The notes under the pieces: generated by a model
Databases searched by the model: none
What the model was told of the DNA's origin: nothing
Seen by the model: the letters and a program-made list of their open reading frames with translations, nothing else
Part shown: positions 33,869 to 44,550 of the stretch, in pieces
Numbering within the stretch: the first letter of the stretch is position 1
How the letters are laid out: every line of letters begins with the position of its first letter
From: Paulownia fortunei
Taxonomy: Eukaryota > Streptophyta > Magnoliopsida > Lamiales > Paulowniaceae
Direction of reading: 5' to 3'
DNA length: 64,000 bases
Assembly: GCA_019321725.1 (NCBI GenBank)
Contig: CM033119.1
Location: forward strand, 3,931,865 to 3,995,864
Position numbers and translations under genes: made by a program

Positions 33869-36800
33869 TTATGTGGAAGGATTTATCATCCCAAAGATCA
33901 ATCGGTAAGTCTCAAGCTTCTCTCTTGGTAGACTTTTCGTTAACATATTGGATCTATTTCGATTTGTGTGAACTTTTTGAAACTCCAACAATTTATCATT
34001 CAAAACATCTCTAATCCAATGATATCTCACATCGATATGTTTCGATCTTGCATGAAAAATAGAATTTCTATCAAGGTGTATGATACTTTGACTATCACAA
34101 AATAAAATATACCTCTGTTGCTTGAAATCAAGCTTCCCCATAAATTTCTTCATCCACAACAACTCTTTACAAGTTTCGGTTGTTGCAATAAACTCTATTT
34201 CTATAGTAGAAAGTGTGACACACTTTTGCAACCTTGATTGCCATGTTACAGCTCCCCCTGCAAAATTAATCAAGTAACCAGAAGTTGACTTACGAGTATC
34301 CACATCTTCTACCATGTCTGCATCTGTATAACTAACCAGCAATGGCTCTCCATTACCAAAACCAAGTCTCAAACTGGATGTACCTCAAAGACATCTCATA
34401 ATGCATTTGATTGTATTCCAATGCTCTCTTCCAGGATTGGACATGAATCGACTAAGAACACCAACGCCATGAGCTATGTATGGTCTTGTACATATCATAA
34501 CATACATCAATTTTCCTAAGCATATGGGACACTTTCCATGTTTTTCTTTTATGCATCTATGGAGGGACACTGCTTAGTGTTGAGCTTAAAGTGAGTAGCA
34601 AGAGGAAAACTAACCACTTTAGCTTTGTCCATATTGAACCTCTGAAACACCTTTTTGATATATTTTTCCTGTGATAAATACAACTTCTTAGCATTTCTAT
34701 CACGAATGATTTTGGTGCCAATAATCTATTTTGTTCGCCCCAAGTCCTTCATAGCAAAATGTTGATTCAACTGTAACTTCAACTCAACAATCCTTGACTT
34801 ATTCTTGCTAATAATTAACATATTATCAACATATAGCAACAAAATCACAAAGTCATCATTAGAGAATTTCTGAACAAATACAAAATGTTAAGAAGTTGTT
34901 TTTCGAAAGCCTTGCTCTCCCATAACTGATTCAAACTTATTTTACCACTATCTCGGTGCTTGCTTTAACCCATAAAGACTCTTTTTCAGCTTGCACACAT
35001 AGTCCTCTTTTCCCTTTACTTCGAAATCCTCTGGTTGCTCCATATAAATTTCTTTTTCCAAATCACCATGAATGAAAATAGTTTTGACATCCATTTGCTC
35101 AACCTCCAAATCAAGACTAGCTGCTAAACCAAGTACAACACGAATAAATCACATCTTAACAACAGGAGAGAAGATTTCATCAAAATCAATACCTTTATTC
35201 TGGATGAAACCCTTGACAACTAGCCTAACTTTGAACCGTGGTCATGAAGTGTGTTCATCCTGCTTCACCCTATATACCCACTTGTTCTTCAAAGCTCTTT
35301 TTACCTCAGGCAGTTTTATCAGTTCAAATGTGTCATTCTCATACAAGGATTTCATCTCATTATACATTGTATCAATCCATTCATTTTTGTATGCATCTTT
35401 CTTCATAACATTCGGGTTCTCCCCTATCTGTCACTAATACATACTAACTAGCAGGATACCATTTGGAATGTATTGGGATTCTGGTAGACCTCCTGAGTGG
35501 AGCCTCAACCTCTAATGCTGGAACCTCTGATGGAAGCATTGGTTGATCTACATTATCTGCCTCAACTTATATAGGAGCATCAATGTCATCATGATCAGAC
35601 TGGTCATTCTGAACATCATGTTCAACCTGTAGTTGTACTGGCACAAAATGCTGATGAGCTACATCCAAGTTAACCAAATAATCACTGGATTTAGCTTTCT
35701 CAATGTCCTTTATGGTCTGATGTTCAACAAATATAGTATCTCGATTTCTGATGAGTTTTTTCTCCACTAGGTCATAAAACCTGTAACCAAACTCATCCCT
35801 TCCATAGTAAAAAATTACGCATTGTCAAGTCTTGCCATCAAGTTTAGACCTTTCATCTTTAGGAATATGAACAAAGGCCTTGCATCTAAAAACACGCAAA
35901 TGGCTGTAGGAAATATCATTCCTTGATCAAACCCTGTCTGGAACATCAAAATCTAAAGGAACACATGATGTGAGATTTAAAACATGTACAACTGTACTCA
36001 AAGCCTTACCCCAGAATGATCTTGGCAAACCTGCTTCTGAAAGCAAATATCTCACCCTTTCAATCAGTGTTCTATTTATCTTTTCTGCCAACCCATTCAA
36101 GAGTCTTAGGAGGTGTCTTTTGATGTTGAATACTCAGTTCTCTGCAATACTCATCAAAAGGACCAGAATACTCACCTCCATTATCAGTTCTGATGCACCT
36201 CAATTTATTCTCAGTTTGTCTCTCAATTAAGGCCTGAAATTATTTGAACACATCTAACACTTGGTATTTTGTCTTCAATGTATAAACCCACAACTTCCTT
36301 GAGTGATCATCTATAAAAGTCAAAAAATAGAAAGCACCACCAAGTGTTTTTGTTTTCATAAGGCCACAAATATCATAATATACTAAATCAAGTATACCTG
36401 ACATTCTTGAAAGAGGGGATGTTTTGAAAGCAACTCTAGTCTGTTTTTCTGCCAAGCAATGAACACATTTATTCAAGGATGTATTCTTCATTTCAGGAAT
36501 GAGATTCTTCTTGGCCAAAACCATTAATCCCTTTTCACTAATGTGACTAAGTCTACTATGCCACAATTCAATTTTATTTTCATCCTCCATTGCATTTATG
36601 GAGCGATCAAAGTATTTTGCCTTCATCAAATACAATGAAGAATACTTCTTGCCTCTAGCCACAACCAAAGAACCTTTAGTGAGCTTCCATTGATCCTCAA
36701 AGAATATAATACAAAACTCCTCATCATCAAATTTTTCAACAGAAATCAAATTCAAATAAAGATCAGGTACATGTTTAACATTTTTCAAAATCAACATTGT

Positions 36801-37837
36801 ATCGTTACTAGTCTCCAAATACACACCTCTTATTCCAATGACTTTAGCTAAACCATCATCACCCATCCTAACATTTCCAAAATCACCTAGTGTGTAGGAT
36901 GTAAATAAATGTCTTCAAAATGTAGCATGAATGGATGCACCACTATCAACTACTCAACTAGTCTCATTAAATGCAAGATTAACAACATTAAATTCATGAA
37001 TGATAAGGAAATCACTTATGACAGTAGAAACTCAACCATCACCATTACCGTCATTATTTTTCTTTTCCTTTCCCTTATCATTCTGATTTTCTTGCTTCGG
37101 TCTTCGACAATGCTTCATTATATGCCATTTGATACCACAATTGTAGCACTCAACATTGACATACTTGTTAGACTTGTTTTTGTCTATATCTTTACTTTTT
37201 GGACCCCTGCTTTTGCCTCTCTCCCTCTTTTATGTAATTAAGATATATGAATGTGTGAAAGAAATATGTGACTTTCTTCTCATTTTCTCATTTAGAATAC
37301 TACTCTTTGCCAAATCCATGGTAATGACACAATCTGGGCTGAGTTAGACAAAGATGTCCTGAATGTCTTCCACAAGTCTGGCAATGTACCAAGAAGCCAT
37401 AACGCCTGCACTTTATCATTAAACTTGATACGTATTCTAGTTAACAAATTAATAATACCCTGAAATGCATTCAAGTGATCGGTCATATGAGTTTCATCTT
37501 GGTATTTCAAATTCATCATTTATTTGATTAAAAATGACTTGTTCCCTATTTTTCTAGCATATAATTGCTCAAATTTTTTCCATAAAGATCGTGCATTTGT
37601 TTCACCACTTACATGATTCAAAGCATTATCATCTACTCACTGTCTAATGTAACCACATACTTGTCGATGCAATATATTCCATCCAACATCACTTTTACTA
37701 TCAGGCTTTGTACTTTCAAACATGGGCAAATAATAATCTTTCACATTTAAAAAGTCCTCCATTTTACCCTTCCATATTTGATAATTAGAACCATTAAGAT
37801 TCACCATTCTACTTGTATTAGTTTCCATGTTCACCAC
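33869..37837 (-). pseudogene. Copia gag-pol remnants
   Basis: GAG starts near 37837 (LNGSNYQIWKGKMEDFL). A zinc knuckle CYNCGIKWHIMKHC (CX2CX4HX4C) lies near 37108-37149. Protease DSGA is at 36936-36947, with an in-frame stop just before it. The GAG-pre-integrase/integrase stretch 36866-36240 has LWHSRLSH, CVHC and FIDDHSRKLWVY. RT fragments lie between about 35.9 and 34.4 kb, with the catalytic YVDD changed to YVDN (34822-34833). RNase H is at 34372-33869 (YTDAD, RKSTSGYL, SKHIDVRYH). Multiple stops and frameshifts rule out an active polyprotein. Confidence 0.9.
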
Positions 37838-37858
37838 AAGGCACAGAGCACAACCCGT

Positions 37859-37870
37859 GCTCTAATACTA
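37859..37870 (-). other. Copia primer-binding site
   Basis: Minus strand TAGTATTAGAGC, 10/12 to the initiator tRNA-Met site TGGTATCAGAGC, six bases inside the 5' LTR edge. Confidence 0.8.
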
Positions 37871-37876
37871 CTTTAT

Positions 37877-38667
37877 TGGGATAAACACACACCAAGTTTA
37901 ATCAAATCACGATTAAACACCAACGCAACAAAAATAATAATTATCCCTCTCTTGTGTGAACCTAGCAGGAAATAATAATAAGCAAACCAACCACAATTGC
38001 AACAAAGAACACGAGCAATTTTTAACGTAGAAAACCTCCCCAATGTGAGGAGTAAAACCACGGGACCATAGTCCACTAAAATAATCTCCAATATATTAAA
38101 AAACGGAGATACAACAAGTTTAACAATCTGTCTCAAGTGATATACAATCACAAACACTTCAAGATAATTTAATCTTGGTGACAAACAAGTTCTACAAAGA
38201 GAAATTAAAAAGATTTCATTCAAAACGTGATACTACTGTCCACGAACGATTTATAATGAAAAGTAGCTGCAAATTTCAAAATTTCAAATTAATCCAACGA
38301 TTCGATTTCCCAAAACAGCCTCTTGATCCAGACTATTCGTCACAGAATCAGATGATAGAGAACTCAAAGCCTGGTCTCTACCGTTAAGATTGTAGCTCAA
38401 TGTGTCCTTAACGTCCGATCAAATATTAGTTTGATCCAACAGTTTGATTTTTTTTTATCATGTTTTGAAGGTGACTGATCGGGTGTTATTTTTAAAATTG
38501 AATTTCTTCTCCTCATTTCTCTTTCTAGTTCTTTTCTCTCTCTCTTGTTTTTGCTGATTATGAACTAATTTGTACTCAATACTCTTAAGTTAACAAAAAT
38601 TGTCATTTGACCAAATTGTCCTTCATTTAAGTTGGGTATTTCCACATTAAGAAAATTCAACCCAACA
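37877..38667 (-). repeat. Copia LTR (5' LTR of the minus-strand element)
   Basis: Pairs with 32994-33850; about 66 bp shorter, chiefly from an internal deletion and a shorter C tract. Termini are TGGGATAAACACAC and TTCAACCCAACA. Confidence 0.93.
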
Positions 38668-39007
38668 GTTCTTCGTGCGAAAACCATGCTTTGGAAGTTG
38701 TACGTTGCTTTGGTTGTTTTCTTCTCGTAAGAATTTGCTTCAGGACTGTCATGGGTTTTTTCTTTTCTTTTTTCCTGAAAAATTGTTATTTGGTAATGAT
38801 TTTGGGGTTGCGATAAGGTTTACCAGAATTATTTGGTGTAGTTCTTTGTGCGAAAACCATGCTTTGGAAGTTGTACATTGCTCTGGATCTTTTATTCATG
38901 AGAATCTGTTTCTGGATTGTAATGATTTTTTCTTTTTTCCTGAAAATTTTTATTTGGTAAGTGATTTTTGGGTTGCCATAGGGTTTATTGCTCAGTTATA
39001 TTGGTGA
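38668..39007 (+). repeat. Two-copy tandem repeat, ~170 bp unit
   Basis: GTTCTTCGTGCGAAAACCATG at 38668 and GTTCTTTGTGCGAAAACCATG at 38840 begin two diverged copies. The copia LTR abuts the first copy exactly. Confidence 0.75.
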
Positions 39008-39012
39008 AACTG

Positions 39013-39620
39013 AAGCTACTTCACGTTCTAAAGCAAGTGTTTAAAATTATTATTTTGATAAAATTTGTAATATCTTTTAAAATGAAAGAAAACTAGAAAT
39101 CATTACAAAAAACAATTGGTATAAAAATACAAATGTAAAATATAAAAGTACATAAGGATGTTATTGAAACTACATCCACAAATATTAAGATATAGTAAAA
39201 CTGAAACTACATCCCCAATAAATATACATAAAACTGAAGCTACATCACGAATTAAAATTGTAAATAAAACTGAGTATCACCAATAAAAATATGTATTAAA
39301 ACCAACGAAATCTACGTCACCAATTAAAATTGTTAATAAAATGGAAGCTGCATCACCAATAAAAGTACATAAAATTGTTAATGAAACTACATCACCAATT
39401 AAACTGAAGCTACATAACTTTCTACGACAAGTGTTTAGAATTATTATTCAGATTAATTTGGAACTATCTTTTAGAAGGAAAGAAAATTAGAAAGCATTAT
39501 AAAAAATAACTGGTATAAAAATACAAAAATATTATACAAATATAAAACATAAAAAATTGCATATAAATTATAGCTCGATAAACTAAAATAAAACTCAAAA
39601 CCGGATCAAACACAAAATTG
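39013..39620 (+). repeat. Diverged ~392-bp direct repeat with internal short repeats
   Basis: GCAAGTGTTTAAAATTATTATT near 39032 and GACAAGTGTTTAGAATTATTATT near 39426 start matching stretches that continue through AAACTAGAAATCATTA / AAATTAGAAAGCATTA. Between them GAAACTACATCACCAAT-type words recur about every 35-45 bp. Confidence 0.55.
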
Positions 39621-40367
39621 TAAGAATAAAAACTGAAATAATATGAATTTTCAATTCCTGTTCAGTTCAATTAATTTGTACTTTTGAGTTTTAACATTTT
39701 AACATATAATACGGACTGCATTATATTTGACGCATAAAATGGATTCCATTTTAATAAATAGTTGACAAATAAATCTTTAAGTTGTATTAATATTCCTTAT
39801 TTCAGTATAATGGCAGACAATTTGGCGGCTATGGGACAGAGAAGGAAACTAATTTGGTTTGTGTTGGCTGTCTTAGGCGTTCGCTGTTGTATCAATACTA
39901 TTCGGGACAGACAACAACCTTAGACATTGGTTTAACAAATAAAATTTTTTCAAAAAAGTTTGGGTTCAGGTTGTTTTGACACTGACAGTTTCCCAGTGTA
40001 TGTGGCCCTTTTAATTTACTTAGGCATCGTTCATAACATCAACCCCTACAAACTTTCGCATTGGCAAAGATGCATACTTGATACAATCTTTATAGTTGTT
40101 TGTTCGTTAATAGCTGGTCTTGTAAAGGATTTGGGGACTATTATTATTTTATTTGCAGTTTGTATTCATTGCATCCCTTTATCAAATTTTATCGGGTGTT
40201 TCAAGATCGTTGGATTTGTGGATTGTCTATTTGCTGTAGTCATTGAGGTAGCTTTGCATTTGTGCAAAGACAATAAGAAAAATCCATGGGTTGTTTATTG
40301 TCTCTGCTTTATCTTCCAAGTAGTGAAGCATTGCAATGAGCATTATAAAGAAAAGGCTTTTAAGTCT

Positions 40368-40896
40368 GCTGGAACTAGCAATGTTGACTCTACTTAAACT
40401 ACTTGAACTAGCAATGTTGGCGCTACTAGAACTAGCAATGTTAATAAGAGGGATGAGACAACTATTCAGGTTAATAAGAAGGAGGACAGTGTTCAAACTG
40501 AGATAACTAAGACTAAGATTACTGCTGGAATTAGCAATGTTGGCATTGCTGGAACTAGCAATGTTAATGAGAGGGAGGAGGTAGCTATTCATGTTAATGA
40601 AAGGAAGGAGATAACTATTCATGTTAATGAAAGGAATGAGACTTTTCAAACTGAGATAACTCAGACTGAGACTGTTGTTGGAACTAGTAATGTTGGCACT
40701 GCTGGAACTAGTAATGTTAATGAAAGGGAGGAGACAACTATTCAAGTTAACGAGAGGGAGCAGACTGTTCAAATTGAGATAACTGAGACTGAGATTGCTG
40801 CTGGAACTACTGGAACTAGCAATGTTGGTGCTACTGGAACTAGCAATATTAATGAAATGAGGAGACAACTATTTAGGTTAATGAGAGGGAGCAAAG
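40368..40896 (+). repeat. Coding-type tandem repeat tail (GTSNV / VNERE units)
   Basis: Three to four units of about 126-153 bp, each reading TSNVG.(A/T)GTSNVNEREE...IQVNERE..VQTEIT.TE. Length differences between units are mostly multiples of three and the frame stays open for over 400 bp after two early stops. A one-base deletion near 40852 and a CAG-to-TAG change follow close to the hAT junction. The composition also keeps the opposite strand open (Ser/Asn/Leu-rich, 40868-40227). Confidence 0.75.
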
Positions 40897-42309
40897 TAAA
40901 GTTGTCGACTGGGCCGATCTGGGTTGGACCGACTCAAGCCCGTGTCAACCCGTCTGTGAGGCGGGCCGGTTAAGCCCTGGGGCCTAGTTCCAAACGGTTT
41001 CAGGCCAGGTTGAATAAAATTTTTGAAATGTAAGTCCAGCTCAACCCACTAGCCTGATGCTAGTGGGCCAGGTCCGGGCCTGGTCCGGGCCTCACGAGCT
41101 GGGCTAGGCCACTGGCTATTCTTAAAAAAAAAATGAAATTAAAAGTATATAACTTATATGATATATCTTAAAATAGGATATACAAACTTTATTTATTGTA
41201 AATTATATATTAAGTTTAATTATGCCCTAAAGTTGGATTTGTAATTATAAATTTTATTATTCAAAGTCTATCATCTTAAAATTTAGATTTAATTTTTATT
41301 TGATTAGTCTAAATTTATTTTTATAAATTTAAGTATTTATCTTGTGAATTATCTTACATAATTAATATACATTATTTTCATTTGACTATTGAGTTATACT
41401 AAGTTTATATTTTATTTTTTCATTTAATATAGTCATTTGATATTTTAATTAATATGCATTCATCTTAAGTTTATAATTTAAATTTCATTACTTTTCTTAG
41501 TTTAGCATACTTAATACTTAGTACATTTTTTTTGTTACTAATAAACTTACTTTCTAAGTTTATATTTTAATTTTAATAATTTTTTTTAATTTAGTATACT
41601 TGGTACTATTTTGTTTTGTTAGCAATAGATTTACTTATTAACTTTATATTTTAATCTTCATAACTTTTTTTAGTTTACTATAATACTTAGTACTACTTTT
41701 ATTTTGTTAGTAATAGTCTTCCTTACTATTTTTGTAACTCTTTTTATTTTTTTATACTTAATACTTAGTACCTTTTTTTGTTACTAATAGATTTACTTAC
41801 TAAGTTTATATTTTAATTTTTTATTCCTTTTTTAATTTACGATAATACTTATGATTATTATTAACATGACTTTTTTTAGTTTACTATAATTCTTATTAAT
41901 ATAAATTTGTTTCTAATTTTTTTAACAAAATTAAGATTGACTTAATGGTTTGAAGTTTCTTTTCTTTGCAATAGGTCACAAGTTCTAATCCTTCGTGTTA
42001 CAACTCTTAGTTTTTGTTGAAAAATTATCAAAGCATACAACATAATAAAATTAATGTATATAATATTAAAAGGTTCGTGTTGGGCTTGGGCGGTCCTGAA
42101 CCTAGATCGGTTCTAAAGTGGACCTATGTTTTGACAGGTCGATTCACAGATTGGGCTGGATTTCATCTACTAAGCTCAATAGGGGCCCAACTCATATACA
42201 AGAACCGACTAGATATAGCTTATTACTGTTCACGAATCGATTCTGAATTGATTTTTAGTGAACTGGTTACGAGTTGGTCCAGTTAGACCCAACCCATTTG
42301 ACAACTATA
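40897..42309 (+). mobile_element. Non-autonomous hAT-like element
   Basis: Termini TAAAGTTGTCGACTGGG and, inverted, TATAGTTGTCAAATGGG. Flanking 8-mers GAGCAAAG and GAGTTAAA match at 5/8, a plausible worn target duplication. GC-rich ends surround an AT-rich core without transposase. A truncated relative is at 17283-18415. The small open frame at 42014-42286 is in terminal repeat sequence and is not considered a gene. Confidence 0.7.
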
Positions 42310-42348
42310 GAGTTAAATGAGATATCTGAAACTGCTACCCACTTTTAG

Positions 42349-43500
42349 GGAGTAATTTGAGGGACATGACTGTCACTTAGAGTTTATTAGCTTGTTTTTC
42401 TTCTTTTTTTTTGTCTTTTAAATTTGTATTGCTTGTAGGAATGGAGACTTAGAATTGCTTACATAATTGCCCTATTTTGGTTATGAATACACTTATGGGT
42501 TGAGTTTGAATATATTTCTGTATATAATAATTTTTACTTATTAAATAGGGTTGAAAATGCAATTGTATTTTCAAAAATAGACTAGACTAAAAGATTTAGG
42601 GAAAAATAAACACGTTTTTACACTTTACAAGTTGAAAATAGAAAATAATTCCTTAAAACATGGTGAATAACTTTCCAAACTAATAAGAAGTGACATGATG
42701 GATGAAAGATAAACCATTAATATATAACATTTTTTGTAAGATTATTCACCTCTTATAATGATATTATTTTATTAATGGTAATAAATAGAAGGAGAAATGC
42801 GCCTAATCCCCACCACATCATTGGTGGTTTTAACTTTAAAGAATGCTAAGTGAAAACAAAAACAAATTGATATTTATATTCCACAAAATGATATTCGTAC
42901 TTTACTATGCTTAAGTAATTGAAAAGATTTTCCGTTGACTAATGAAAAAATATAATTGCATTCTTTAATGATAAGTATACCTTTCAAATATCTTATTCAC
43001 TATTACAGTAGAAGTATTGAGTTGAAATACTAATTCTCCTACTCACGGTGGAATGTGATCAAATTCAAAGATTCATCTTTAATTCTCTCACTATACATCT
43101 ATCTCTCTTAAATTTTCATTGTAGTTTGATCAATTATCTAAAATATTGTTTTAAATCTCATTTTCGTTTCCTTGTTCATATTCTTGATATTAAGTTACTA
43201 ATAGGATATTGCTAGTGTCTGGTTTGTCTTTGATTGTTCTACAAATTGAAGTTAGGACATCAATAATTTATCAATTTTCATTTTCTTATATTTCCTTTAA
43301 ACGTTTTGTTCTTTTCTATTAATTGTAGGAATATGTGTATGAAGTAGATAATACAATGCAAATCATGCAATTAAAAATATAAATCTAATATTAAGGACTT
43401 CACTAAAGTTCATAGAAACACCTTGTTGGGAATATGTGAAAACAAGTTCACTGCTGCTGGTTGAACCCATTTTTGTGAATAGGAAGGCTTATCAGGCCAA
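42349..43500. other. Intergenic region, no gene seen
   Basis: AT-rich sequence without recognised coding motifs or complete repeats. Confidence 0.45.
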
Positions 43501-43504
43501 GAAT

Positions 43505-43990
43505 GGCTCTGATGCCACAAATGTTGGGTGTAAGGGCGTAAATATATGAAAAATATGAGAGATGTAAAAATAAATGGAAGGCTAATATTACAAATGTAAT
43601 ATTAAAATTGAATAGAAATATGCTCACTATTTGGTATTACAAACAACACTCTGTACAATTTCTATTTTGTACTCTCAAATAGCCTTGTTTTGCTTTTTAT
43701 TTTTTATTTTCACTTCCTTGATTTTTCCCTCGGATTGCTTGCTTGAAATATCCAACAACATTGGCTATTTATAGGCCTCAATCATCCGTAGCATGTAAAT
43801 TAAAAAGTTATCAAAGTTTATTACTTAAAAATTGGGAGATTTAGTGGATGCATTGATTGATCATTAGTACACCATAATCTTTATTAGTGACATATAATTG
43901 CTCCATAATGCTTCAATTGTCATGACCCGTTGCACCAATATTTGATTATGCTTCATTTTGTTGTGCTTAATTTTTTAACCACTAATTACA
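43505..43990 (-). mobile_element. LTR-like remnant with primer-binding site
   Basis: Minus strand reads CCCAACATTTGTGGCATCAGAGCC: an LTR end (…CCCAACA) followed by TGGCATCAGAGC, 11/12 to the initiator tRNA-Met site. Within the presumed LTR, minus strand GGCCTATAAATAGCC (about 43767-43781) is a typical LTR TATA box. The right edge cannot be placed and no internal coding region remains. Confidence 0.45.
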
Positions 43991-44478
43991 AATTATTATT
44001 TTAACACAAGGCAATCAAACTTTGTAAAAGTATTATATAACGCCATTGTGCATAACATTCTTGCGGAAAATTATAACGCTAAATTGTTCATCAATTATTA
44101 CTTTGTTCGTTTGTAATCGAATAATTCTTTCCTAGAACGAGGGTTAGTAGTCTTCTATCAGTGGATTTTGCTAGATAAATCGAGGCTAATAGTTTTCTAT
44201 AATTTGATTCGTTTCTTTACAAGGTCATTATGATGCAGATTGGAACAAGTAAGAATCATTAATTAGTACGAGAATAATGACCTGAACTTATTCTTTGTAG
44301 CTGTGAACAAGCAAGAATCAGAGAGGATGAATAATTTCTAGGTTATCGTAGATAAGTAGTACGAGAATCATCAGATCAAATCTATAAATTCTGTTAATTT
44401 TTTGATCTCATCAACTTACCTTTACCTCTTGTTTCTCTTCATAAACACCACCCTTTCAGCCGTCAAATTTTCCTGCCT

Positions 44479-44550
44479 CCTTACCTCATCGACGATGGCA
44501 GTAATCTCGGACTTCATTCTACCTTGTGCTCACAAAATATATAGAGCACT
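44479..44550 (+). promoter_or_regulatory. Decayed CAD promoter block and TATA-like box of CAD-C
   Basis: CCTTACCTCATCGACGATGGCA and, after a gap, CATTCTAC align with the blocks upstream of CAD-A and CAD-B. ATATATA at 44537-44543 sits where the TATA boxes of the other two genes sit relative to the block. The upstream in-frame ATG (44495) lies inside this block. Confidence 0.5.

Larger units (their letters stand above)
32994..38667 (-). mobile_element. Ty1/copia LTR retrotransposon, decayed
   Basis: Read on the minus strand: 5' LTR (38667-37877), tRNA-Met-type PBS, GAG, protease, integrase, reverse transcriptase, RNase H, polypurine tract, 3' LTR (33850-32994). Domain order PR-INT-RT-RH defines copia. 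Coding parts are broken by many stops and shifts. The LTRs begin TGTTGGG and end CCCA in element orientation and differ considerably by eye, so the insertion is old. Flanks TTTAT (left) and GTTCT (right) do not form a clear target duplication. Confidence 0.93.
39810..42348 (+). pseudogene. Diverged duplicate of the HVA22-fusion C-terminal domain, with repeat tail, split by a hAT element
   Basis: After a possible acceptor TTATTTCAG, ATG at 39810 opens a 37-codon piece (GQRRKLIWFVLAVLG, compare GKGRRTVWFLLAECS at 27.54 kb) ending in TAG at 39921-39923. After a shift near 39950-39990, the frame from 39960 carries the homologous membrane domain: YVALLIYLGIVHNINPYKLS, GLVKD, CIHCIPLSNFIG, GFVDCLFAVVIEVALHLCKD. 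It runs into stops at 40395 and 40404, then a long open repeat tail. The hAT at 40897-42309 interrupts the tail; resuming after it gives LNEISETATHF and TAG at 42346-42348. No HVA22 segment was found upstream. Probably a pseudogene now; the repeat tail's frame shows it once coded. Confidence 0.7.

Noticed and set aside
39013..39620. CRISPR-like array of short repeats
   Set aside because: Repeats are degenerate with irregular spacing in a eukaryotic genome; this is a diverged tandem duplication.
40227..40868. Minus-strand 213-residue Ser/Asn/Leu-rich open frame
   Set aside because: It is the mirror of the coding-type repeat tail on the + strand; the repeat composition keeps both strands open and no family features exist.
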